A stretch of DNA of 64,000 nucleotides from Chitinophagaceae bacterium. Its GTDB lineage: Bacteria; Bacteroidota; Bacteroidia; Chitinophagales; Chitinophagaceae. The notes below the pieces were generated by a model. The model did no database searches. It was not told the DNA's origin and worked only from the letters and a program-made list of their open reading frames with translations. The position numbers and the translations under genes were made by a program. Positions 56,314-63,386 of this stretch are shown one piece after another; positions within the stretch are counted from its first letter, which is position 1, and each line of letters starts with the position of its first letter. The stretch covers positions 124,001-188,000 of the forward strand of contig JAHBTJ010000011.1 of NCBI GenBank assembly GCA_019638595.1, written 5' to 3'.

Positions 56314-58128
56314 ATGATACATACAAAACATATTACGCTCACAACAATCTTTCTTATTGCCTTTACATGTCATTCGCTTCTGTCAGCCGGACAAAGCCTC
56401 AAAGTATCAAAGCTGGAAATGAATTATCCCAGCCCGGGCATTCCTTACTATCATATAAAGGCGGATATTGATCTGCCCTCCGCTTCCATGATCGAAGTGG
56501 AAATGGCGGTAAACGGTAAAACGTTGCGGTATACCGATCTGCATGCGGAGCAGGAACTGGGGGATCTTTCTTATCCTCATCTTACCAATCGTCCGCCGTC
56601 AGGTGCGGGATTATCGCAGGATAATAAATTGTATCATCATCCCGGCGTGGTAGGCTGGGTAAAATGGAACCCCGGGGAGACTTATGAAGTTAAGCTAAGC
56701 GTGAGGATGAAGAAAAGCCTGCAGCACAGCAAGGCAGATGTGATATTGACCAATACACAAAAAATTACATCGCCTGCAGGATCGCCGGTATTTGATACCG
56801 CCTGGAAAAACTATAAGTCGGTAGTGCTGAGTGAAACGGCAGGTATGGAACGAAAAGCCGAACCGGTGGAAGTATTGCTGGCATTTTATCCCGACGAAGT
56901 CAATGATCTGAAAAGGGAGATAAGAGTGCTGGCTTTTGATCCTGTTGCCAAAACGGTAAAGGAAGTGCCGTCACAGGTATATGATATACAGGAATACCTG
57001 GTGGAAGATGATATGGCGCCCGATAAGAACGGGAAGCCAACCCGCGATATCCCGGTATGGATGCCAACGGTAACCGCAAGGGTAGCTTTTTTAGCAGATG
57101 TGCCGGCGAGAAGCAGCCGCGTGTTCATGATCTACTATCGTAATAAGGATGCGATGATCAAAACGTATACCACCGATCTGCTGGTACAGGGCGAAGCGCC
57201 GGGCTTACGCGTTCAAAATGAATTTATGGAAGTAGGGCTGCATCCTAACTCAGGGCATTTCGACCAGATCACTTTAAAAAGTAAACCGCAATACCCGCTG
57301 TACCACCGCAAGGAAACCAATGGCGCCATTCACTGGAACCCGGAAATATATACGCCGCCTGTTCCATGGACACATACTTCCGACTGGAAACCGCCGCAGC
57401 ATGTGCAGTCTATTACAGGACCTGTTATTTCATTCAGCGATGTATGGGGTAACCTGCGTGAAATACCACAGGTAGACGCTTCCGTAAGGTATGAGTTTTA
57501 TCCCGACAAGCCTTATTTCATCAGCACCACCAATCTCCGCATTAATGAAACCGTGCAGGCAATTGCATTGCGCAACGCGGAAATTGTGTTTAAACGAGAG
57601 CTGATCACGCATGCTGCCTGGTACGATGCAATACGGGACTCCATCATTGAATATGATGTGACACATATGCCTGAGCTCACAGATGTAAAAATGCCGGACG
57701 ATGTGCCCTGGATCAGTTTTTACAATAAGGAAACGGGTGTTGGTTTTGCAGGTATTCAACTTAATTATTCCAATGCGGGACTGGAAAACAGGACAAGGCT
57801 GCTCAACCCGTTTTTCTATATAACCGGCGGACCGTGGATATACTGGGCAAGAGCTTTGTCGCTGCCTTTTCTTTCTTCCAATATGCAGCAAATGGTACCG
57901 GTGCCTAAAGGCAATTTCTTTTCCGAAAAATGGGCTTACCTGGTATTTGAAACGAATAAGGGAAAACAGCCTTATGCGCCTGTACTGGAATGGCAGAAAA
58001 AGCTTACTTCCCCGTTGCGTATACAATTGGTAGAGGAGGTGGATGATCGTGTATCCAAAACCGTTACCGAATTATATATTGAAAAAGGAAAGACAGGCTG
58101 GGAGGGAAGAGAAACGGGAAGGCATTAG
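56314..58128 (+). CDS. Secreted protein of unknown function (DUF4861/lyase-like sandwich)
   Basis: The ATG at 56314 begins a signal peptide (ITLTTIFLIAFTCHSLLSAG). The roughly 604-residue protein has an N-terminal beta domain that reads like a carbohydrate-binding or Ig-like module (MIEVEMAVNGKTLRYTDLHA), a Pro/Trp-rich middle (WNPEIYTPPVPWTHTSDWKP) and a super-sandwich-like C-terminal half (ISFSDVWGNLREIPQVDASV, YFISTTNLRINETVQAIALR). These remind me of DUF4861 and polysaccharide-lyase-like proteins; I cannot name the family firmly. The position in locus 2 suggests glycan processing. Confidence 0.55.
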   Translation: MIHTKHITLTTIFLIAFTCHSLLSAGQSLKVSKLEMNYPSPGIPYYHIKADIDLPSASMIEVEMAVNGKTLRYTDLHAEQELGDLSYPHLTNRPPSGAGLSQDNKLYHHPGVVGWVKWNPGETYEVKLSVRMKKSLQHSKADVILTNTQKITSPAGSPVFDTAWKNYKSVVLSETAGMERKAEPVEVLLAFYPDEVNDLKREIRVLAFDPVAKTVKEVPSQVYDIQEYLVEDDMAPDKNGKPTRDIPVWMPTVTARVAFLADVPARSSRVFMIYYRNKDAMIKTYTTDLLVQGEAPGLRVQNEFMEVGLHPNSGHFDQITLKSKPQYPLYHRKETNGAIHWNPEIYTPPVPWTHTSDWKPPQHVQSITGPVISFSDVWGNLREIPQVDASVRYEFYPDKPYFISTTNLRINETVQAIALRNAEIVFKRELITHAAWYDAIRDSIIEYDVTHMPELTDVKMPDDVPWISFYNKETGVGFAGIQLNYSNAGLENRTRLLNPFFYITGGPWIYWARALSLPFLSSNMQQMVPVPKGNFFSEKWAYLVFETNKGKQPYAPVLEWQKKLTSPLRIQLVEEVDDRVSKTVTELYIEKGKTGWEGRETGRH

Positions 58129-58129
58129 T

Positions 58130-58314
58130 GAGCTATGAGCTGTCAGCTATCAGCCGTCAGCGATCAGGTGTTTATAGTTTTTTGTTTATGTTTTTAAACT
58201 ACAAACTATAAACCACAAACCCGTAACCTGCAACCTGCAACTCGTAACCTGAAACTTGTAACCTGAAACCCGCAACAGCCATCAAATCTCAAATTTCAAA
58301 TCTCAAATCATCAT
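58130..58314. repeat. Degenerate short-period repeats
   Basis: The gap before the third DUF4838 gene is made of slipped low-complexity units: GAGCTATGAGCTGTCAGCTA-type, then AAACTACAAACTATAAACC, then many variants of AACCTGCAAC/AACCTGAAAC, then TCAAATCTCAAATTTCAAAT. Each unit is 7-15 bases. Length polymorphism between strains is likely. Confidence 0.75.
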
Positions 58315-60204
58315 ATGAAACAAATATTCCGGTTGAGTTTATTCATACTATTGTGCAATAGTATACAGGCGCAAACTATTACACTGGCGGGAAATAAAAA
58401 ATCTGCCTACACCATTGTGATGCCGCAAAACGCTACGGTGGTGGAAATACAGGCGGCTAAAGTATTGCAGGATTACCTGTATCGTATAAGCGGGGTATTA
58501 TTGCCTACGGGGTTTGATAGTGATAAAGAAAAGGATCATGAAATACTGATCGGCAAAGTTAACAGGAGCCATGCCAATAGTATTTCGTATGATGCATTGG
58601 ACCGCGACGGTTTATTGATACGAACTGCCGGTAAAAAGCTGATCATTACAGGCGGAAGTAAAAAAGGAGTGTTATACGGCGTATATACCTTCCTCGACAA
58701 ATACCTCGGCTGCAGGAAGTTCGCGGCTGATGTGACCTATGTTCCAAAAAAAGATATCATCGCCCTTCCGAAAATTGATGATCTGCAATTACCTGCTTTT
58801 ACTTTCCGGGAAGCCTATTACAACGAATCGTATGATCCGGAGTATATGGATTGGCATAAGCTGCATTCATTTGAAGGTAAGGGGAGCGATAAAAGCGAAT
58901 GGGGGTATTGGGTGCATACTTTTCACAGTTTACTCAGTCCCGAAGAGTATGGTACTACTCACCCTGAGTATTTCAGTTATTACGATGAGGCGCGCCATCC
59001 GGGATTGATACCCAACTGGGATAAAACGGGTGCGCAACCTGAATCGCAGCTTTGTCTTAGTAATCCCGACGTACTGGAAATTGTTTGCAAAAACCTGAAG
59101 CTCGCCATGGATAAAAAGCCGGAGGCTTTGTATTGGTCGGTAAGTCAAAACGATAATGTGCGTTATTGCAGGTGCGATCAGTGCGCGGCGCTGGATAAGC
59201 AATACGCCGCTTTTGCGCCGGAAGAAAAAATGCTTTCCACGCATGGAGGTCATAAATATCCTGCGCTGGGCATGGGGTCCCTGCTCACATTTGTAAATAA
59301 AGTAGCTGAAAGATTCCCTGATAAAATTATCTCTACGCTTGCGTATCAATATACACGCGTACCGCCTAAAGGGATTGTACCGCGGAAGAATGTAAACATC
59401 ATGCTGTGCAGCATTGAAAGTTCCCGCAATGATCCCATGACAGTGGGCGATAAGGCTTTTTGTGAAGACCTGGCAGGTTGGGCAAAGCTTACAAACAATA
59501 TACTGGTGTGGGATTATGTGATACGCTTTTCCAACCTGCTGGCGCCGTTCCCCAATCTCAGGATACTACAGTCCAATATCCAGTTTCTCCGTAACAATAA
59601 TGTTTCGGCGCTTTTTGAACAGGGCAACAGGGACAGGGGAGGGGAATTTGCCAACCTGCGCACTTATCTTATTGCCAGGATGCTGTGGAATGTGAACGTG
59701 GATATTCAAAAAGAAACGGATGAATTTTTAAAGGGATATTATGGCGCTGCGGCATCCGATATTAAAGAATACATCAACCTGCTGCACGATAATAACCAGT
59801 CAGGCAGGTCCGTTAAAATGTCTATTTTTGGATCACCTGTTGATGATAAGGAAACTTTTTTGTCGGATTCCCTGCTAACACGGTACAATAAAATTTTCGA
59901 CAGTGCTGAAGCAAAAGTAAAGCAACAGCCTGATGTATATGTGCGTGTAAAATCTGCCCGGTTGCCGGTATACTATGCCATGCTGGAAATTGCGAAAAGC
60001 GAAAAGACAGGAAAGCGGGGAGCTTTTGTTACAGGCGAAAATAACGAACTCATGCCCAATCCTGCGATCGTAAAAATATTGCAGGAGTTTAGCTACCACT
60101 GTATACGAACCAATGTAACAAGGATCACCGAATGGCATACCACACCGAAGGAATACCTGGAAAAATATGCCCGTTTTTTGCAGAGTGGGGGCGAATGGAA
60201 ATAG
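58315..60204 (+). CDS. DUF4838 protein C (divergent paralogue)
   Basis: The 629-residue secreted protein (signal MKQIFRLSLFILLCNSIQAQ) has the same layout as proteins A and B: an alpha-glucuronidase-like N-terminal domain (AAKVLQDYLYRISG, GGSKKGVLYGVYTFLDKYLG), then the core with SVSQNDNVRYCRCDQCAALD, LAYQYTRVPPKGI, ILVWDYVIRFSNLLAPFPNL and RGGEFANLRTYLIARMLWN. It keeps the Cys-x-Cys-x2-Cys cluster but has MLCSIESS where the others have LCPIEAC. It is the last gene of locus 2. Confidence 0.72.
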   Translation: MKQIFRLSLFILLCNSIQAQTITLAGNKKSAYTIVMPQNATVVEIQAAKVLQDYLYRISGVLLPTGFDSDKEKDHEILIGKVNRSHANSISYDALDRDGLLIRTAGKKLIITGGSKKGVLYGVYTFLDKYLGCRKFAADVTYVPKKDIIALPKIDDLQLPAFTFREAYYNESYDPEYMDWHKLHSFEGKGSDKSEWGYWVHTFHSLLSPEEYGTTHPEYFSYYDEARHPGLIPNWDKTGAQPESQLCLSNPDVLEIVCKNLKLAMDKKPEALYWSVSQNDNVRYCRCDQCAALDKQYAAFAPEEKMLSTHGGHKYPALGMGSLLTFVNKVAERFPDKIISTLAYQYTRVPPKGIVPRKNVNIMLCSIESSRNDPMTVGDKAFCEDLAGWAKLTNNILVWDYVIRFSNLLAPFPNLRILQSNIQFLRNNNVSALFEQGNRDRGGEFANLRTYLIARMLWNVNVDIQKETDEFLKGYYGAAASDIKEYINLLHDNNQSGRSVKMSIFGSPVDDKETFLSDSLLTRYNKIFDSAEAKVKQQPDVYVRVKSARLPVYYAMLEIAKSEKTGKRGAFVTGENNELMPNPAIVKILQEFSYHCIRTNVTRITEWHTTPKEYLEKYARFLQSGGEWK

Positions 60205-60275
60205 GGGCCAGGAGTTTCGCTTTTAAAGTAATGTTATGCTCCATGAACGTTATTTTGTTGTTGTATGCAAGGGTA

Positions 60276-60508
60276 GCCCCATACGGGGCAAATAAAAACC
60301 CTGACATTTTCTATAAACGGGTAACCGCTACGCGGCAGGATGCAGTTTCTCAGTCTTGCTGGTTACAAATTTCAGATTCCCATGTTGTAACTGTACCTGC
60401 ATTATTGCCTGTTCACTTATTCCTCCGGCTCTATTGCTTTTCTGTGCCATAGGCACAACCCATTTGTAGACAAATCAAATTAATATTTAAATTATGCGCC
60501 ATAGGCGC
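60276..60508. repeat. Three short perfect palindromes
   Basis: GCCCCATACGGGGC (60276-60289), GTGCCATAGGCAC (60444-60456) and GCGCCATAGGCGC (60496-60508). The last two share the core GCCATAGGC, are 52 bases apart and are each followed by A(C)CC and a T-rich stretch. The surrounding 60205-60540 has no convincing gene. Confidence 0.55.
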
Positions 60509-60567
60509 TACCCTGTTATACGAAAGAAAGCTGGTAAAAAACAAATGCCCGATTTTTGATTCATCCG

Positions 60568-60681
60568 TAACGATGTCATTATAATTGAGCCGACACGAGC
60601 ATTGTATTTAAATCGCTCTTTCGCGAAGGAGAACTCTTGTCACCGAAGGTAAATCTGCCAAGCTTTTGTACTGATGCTCAT
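60568..60681 (+). repeat. Interspersed ~110-bp repeat, copy 2
   Basis: Reverse complement of copy 1 (40455-40568) with scattered differences: TAACGATGTCATTATAA at one end, TCGCTCTTTCGCGAAGGAGA in the middle, GCTTTTGTACTGATGCTCA at the other end. Confidence 0.75.
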
Positions 60682-60775
60682 CTTCTGCACTACTGCCCGG
60701 CAGATTCCTCAGGCACGCTGCAACGTTCTAGATCAATGCAGCAAAAGGCGCCTTCGGAATGACGATCGTGGGTTC

Positions 60776-60966
60776 CGTCATTCCGATTGAGCCAACGAGA
60801 TCTCTATAGTTAAATCACTCTTTCGCGAGGGAGAAATCTGCCTGGCTTTTGTACTAATGCTCAACATTTGCACTTTGCCCAACAGATTTACCTTCGGTGA
60901 GAATAGTTCTCTCCCGCCGTAATACAGCTTTGGTTCAACACACATTCGGGCGGCATCGGAATGACG
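60776..60966. repeat. Interspersed repeat, copies 3 and 4 (partial, head to head)
   Basis: 60776-60868 repeats the pattern from CGTCATTCCGATTGAGCCAA through CACTCTTTCGCGAGGGAGA to GCTTTTGTACTAATGCTCAA, missing the middle ACCTTCGGTGA segment of copies 1 and 2. 60883-60966 is a partial copy in the opposite orientation, with CAGATTTACCTTCGGTGAGA and ending CGGAATGACG. No gene in this stretch. Confidence 0.65.
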
Positions 60967-61120
60967 GCAAGCGTGTTTTATTCCTATTACAGCACTCAAA
61001 GATGATGCTATCGTCACTGATCTTTTTGCTAAAAGCGAAATCCCTGCTCTTTTGGCATGAATATGTATAGTATATAGTATATTGAGTGGCTAACTGTTGT
61101 TAATCGTAAACTTAACCAGG

Positions 61121-61513
61121 ATGAAATACTTCGTTTGTGTATTGTTTTTATTTCCGGCGATAGCTTATTCGCAACCCAATGGAACAAGTTCAATAAAAAT
61201 TCCGGGTATTGGGTTGCAACAGGTAATACGTGGATTTTTGGATGCCGGGTACCCGATAGAAAGAAGCGGGCAAAATTTGAAGACCATCATTTCAGGGCCC
61301 AAAAAATCGTCCTCCAACAATATAACTACTGTTTTAACGGTAGATATAAACGATCGTGATATTATTATTTCAGGTGAATACAGCACGGAAGAACATAATT
61401 ATACCAGTATAAAAGTTACCGGCGAAAAGACCGGCCCCGCCTGGGATTCGTGGAAGGAAATGTTTGATTTTGCAGACTCATTTAAAAAGCCGGTTGAGTT
61501 TATTGTGAAATAA
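61121..61513 (+). CDS. Small secreted protein, unknown function
   Basis: The ATG at 61121 starts a good signal peptide (MKYFVCVLFLFPAIAYSQ); the upstream TTG adds an unlikely extension. The 130-residue protein has a helix with a GYPIERSGQNLKTI phrase and then alternating strands (TTVLTVDINDRDIIISGEY) and WDSWKEMFDFADSFK, a pattern seen in small exported Bacteroidota proteins. No family recognised. It stands alone after the repeat cluster. Confidence 0.6.
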   Translation: MKYFVCVLFLFPAIAYSQPNGTSSIKIPGIGLQQVIRGFLDAGYPIERSGQNLKTIISGPKKSSSNNITTVLTVDINDRDIIISGEYSTEEHNYTSIKVTGEKTGPAWDSWKEMFDFADSFKKPVEFIVK

Positions 61514-61571
61514 GGAAAAGAAAAAATATATAATCAATCATCTCCCGGCTGTCACATCGTTATATACCTGT

Positions 61572-61895
61572 TTATTTACAGTAAATGCTGCTCATATAGC
61601 AGTCAATGCCATCTGTTATCATGTGCAGCAGCAAACCTATAGCTACAATCCGTAACTGAGGTATCAATAGCAATAGCGCGTAAATGCCACAGGCTATATA
61701 GCTGTGTAACGGATGAAAGCCAATGCTGCACCTGCACGCCTGGTATACAGGTTCTGCTAAAAGATGATCTGCGTCTACCAGCATGGTTGCCAGGAATACC
61801 AGGTAGGTAACAAGCCGGTTTTTCCTGTAAAATCCTACTGCAATAAAAAAAGGAAAAATAAAGTGCAGGAAATAGTGGATGAAATGCTGTAACAT
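61572..61895 (-). CDS. DUF6122-like membrane protein
   Basis: The ATG at 61895 (rather than 62027) matches the family start MLQHFIHYFLHFIFP. The 107-residue protein has about four hydrophobic helices and conserved polar residues inside them: an HFIHYFLHF His series, LVDADHLLA, FHPLHSY and HMITDGID. The spaced His/Asp resemble membrane-embedded metal-dependent hydrolases of the YdjM/LexA-regulated type, but activity is unproven. Single-gene unit. Confidence 0.7.
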   Translation of the reverse strand: MLQHFIHYFLHFIFPFFIAVGFYRKNRLVTYLVFLATMLVDADHLLAEPVYQACRCSIGFHPLHSYIACGIYALLLLIPQLRIVAIGLLLHMITDGIDCYMSSIYCK

Positions 61896-62047
61896 GCCGG
61901 GCAAATATCTGTAAATATGCTCAGTCCATTTAATTTCGTTTGAAAATATACCCGGTTTGTGGTATAGAAAAAATTGGAGACTGGAAAAAGTTTTGCCGGT
62001 CATTCCATACCAGTTAATATGGTACATTTCGGTTTATATGAAATTTG

Positions 62048-62084
62048 ATGCCGTTTACTAGATATTTATGCCGGTTCGCTAGAT
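62048..62084 (+). promoter_or_regulatory. Operator-like direct repeat, unit 1
   Basis: ATGCCGTTTACTAGAT and ATGCCGGTTCGCTAGAT lie 20 bases apart (CCG to CCG). The second CCG is 42 bases upstream of a TATACTTG box. Paired sites two helical turns apart are typical of LytTR response regulators; the assignment is an inference. Confidence 0.45.
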
Positions 62085-62112
62085 GATATTATAAAACTGA
62101 AAAATCTCACTG

Positions 62113-62185
62113 TATACTTGTGTAAGGTTTTTCATAGGATATTGGATTAAAAAGCGGGGCGGATTTCTATCCAGCCCTTTTTTTT
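62113..62185 (+). ncRNA. Candidate small RNA, unit 1 (promoter box to terminator)
   Basis: TATACTTG (62113-62120) is close to TAnnTTTG. Transcription would start near 62125, run through TTTTTCATAGGATATTGGAT and end at a hairpin (GGGCGGAT...ATCCAGCCC) followed by nine T, giving an RNA of about 60 bases. No open frame is inside. The whole unit is repeated at 62349-62419. Confidence 0.5.
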
Positions 62186-62286
62186 GTGCCATACCCTGTC
62201 TGCAGAGATATTCCCGTTTATAATGAAATACATACTGCCCTATTTTACCGTGCTTTCGGTTATTGTAAATGAATATATGATTGTAA

Positions 62287-62320
62287 CCGTATACTCGAAA
62301 AAACTTGCCGTTTACTAAAT
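62287..62320 (+). promoter_or_regulatory. Operator-like direct repeat, unit 2
   Basis: AACCGTATACTCGAAA and TTGCCGTTTACTAAAT lie 21 bases apart, and the second CCG is 41 bases before the TATACTTG box of unit 2, nearly the same geometry as unit 1. Confidence 0.45.
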
Positions 62321-62348
62321 GAGGCGCTTAAATGCGTAAAACCGGTGG

Positions 62349-62419
62349 TATACTTGCGTAGGTTTTTCATAGGATATTGGATTAAAAAGCGGGGCGGATT
62401 TCTATCCAGCCCTTTTTTT
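62349..62419 (+). ncRNA. Candidate small RNA, unit 2
   Basis: A near copy of unit 1: TATACTTG, GTAGGTTTTTCATAGGATAT, TGGATTAAAAAGCGGGGCGG and the hairpin with seven T. The transcribed part differs from unit 1 by only a few bases, while the sequence between the operator sites and the promoter has diverged, which points to selection on the RNA or terminator. Confidence 0.5.
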
Positions 62420-62459
62420 ATGCCCTACCGGTACTCTGCACAATGCTCCTTCTGCCTGG

Positions 62460-62828
62460 TCAGCGGTTATCCTTTCTTTTAAAGAGGAATGCGGTAACGC
62501 TCGTTAATAACTCTTCCGCCGAACAGTTGCTGGGTAAAAAGCCAATTTCGTTGGACCGGGTGATGCCTGTTGCTTCAAAATAGTCCATTACAATAACCGG
62601 CACGCCCGGAAATTTTTGCATGGCTGATGAAAGTTGTGCTGCAGCCTGGTGTTGCTCCCGGGTGCGGAAATTTACAATAACAAGATCATAGCCTGTGGCG
62701 GACATTGCCTCTGACAGGTTGCTGTTGCTCCCGGCTTCGGTGATGACTATGTTTGGAAAGCCTTCTTTAATGCATTCACATATTCCCTTGCGGTAAATAA
62801 CATAATCATCCTTTACTAAAATTTTCAT
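62460..62828 (-). CDS. Degenerate stand-alone receiver-domain protein
   Basis: The 122-residue protein follows the NarL-type receiver pattern (ILVKDDYVIYRKGICECIKE, EAGSNSNLSEAM, GFLPSNCSAEELL), but key residues are changed. The phospho-acceptor Asp of the usual LVxxDxxM is Asn in DLVIVNFRT, and the conserved Lys after GY/FL is missing. There is no DNA-binding domain. It is probably a non-phosphorylated pseudo-receiver that acts by protein contact, or a decaying gene. It converges on the unit 2 terminator. Confidence 0.65.
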   Translation of the reverse strand: MKILVKDDYVIYRKGICECIKEGFPNIVITEAGSNSNLSEAMSATGYDLVIVNFRTREQHQAAAQLSSAMQKFPGVPVIVMDYFEATGITRSNEIGFLPSNCSAEELLTSVTAFLFKRKDNR

Positions 62829-63090
62829 AAAGGGTTAGGGTTTAAAGTTTGGAATACAGGATGGGTAGTTGCAGATAGATGATAACATCAGCACACAAGT
62901 GAAATAAAGTTGAATGAGTGCTGAAATGTGCTGCAAAGAAAAAGTGTATTCCGTCAAAGAGGTATAGAGCGGTTTATCATTATTGTGTAGTAGTTCAGGC
63001 TACAGGAAGTAAAGCTTCCCGCACCGGAAAGCTGTATGCGTATATCATTTGTTAATTCAGATGAATGCAGCTACTTAAAATCCTCCACCT

Positions 63091-63147
63091 AAAAAAAGCC
63101 CCTGTAGAAACAGGGGCCGTACCAAAACTAACTGCTTATGAGAAAAT
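63091..63147 (-). terminator. Conserved minus-strand terminator unit 1
   Basis: Read leftward: TTCTCATAAGCAGTTAGTTT, then a perfect stem GCCCCTG/CAGGGGC (63098-63117) and seven T. The same upstream word plus hairpin recurs at 63261-63314. The rest of 62829-63386 shows no convincing gene. Confidence 0.65.
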
Positions 63148-63260
63148 TGATTGTTTTAAATAGTATACATGCAATAGACACCGCAGGTACCGTGAACGTT
63201 TAATTGGTTTTGCTAAAAAATTCTTAAACCCCGCAATCCCTCAAATTTTCCAGCTTTTTT

Positions 63261-63314
63261 AAAAGCCCCTATTGATATAGAGGCTCTAACCAAACTAACT
63301 GCGTGTGAGCAATT
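63261..63314 (-). terminator. Conserved minus-strand terminator unit 2
   Basis: Read leftward: TTGCTCACACGCAGTTAGTT, then stem AGCCTCTA/TAGGGGCT with a mismatch, and TTTT. It is weaker than unit 1. It lies 70 bases beyond the MFS stop codon and may end that transcript. Confidence 0.55.
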
Positions 63315-63386
63315 ATAAGTTAACCTTAGAATCCTGTTATATAAGACGTATAAGTAAGCAGGTAGTACGTATTGAAGTATGTTAAT

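Noticed and set aside
58130-58314. Short repeats considered as a CRISPR array
   Set aside because: Units are 7-15 bases, imperfect and contiguous without spacers, and no cas genes are present.
63138-63203. A 21-codon frame starting MRKLIVLN next to terminator unit 1
   Set aside because: The matching position in unit 2 has GTG and an unrelated product, so the conserved part is the nucleotide word and hairpin, not a peptide.
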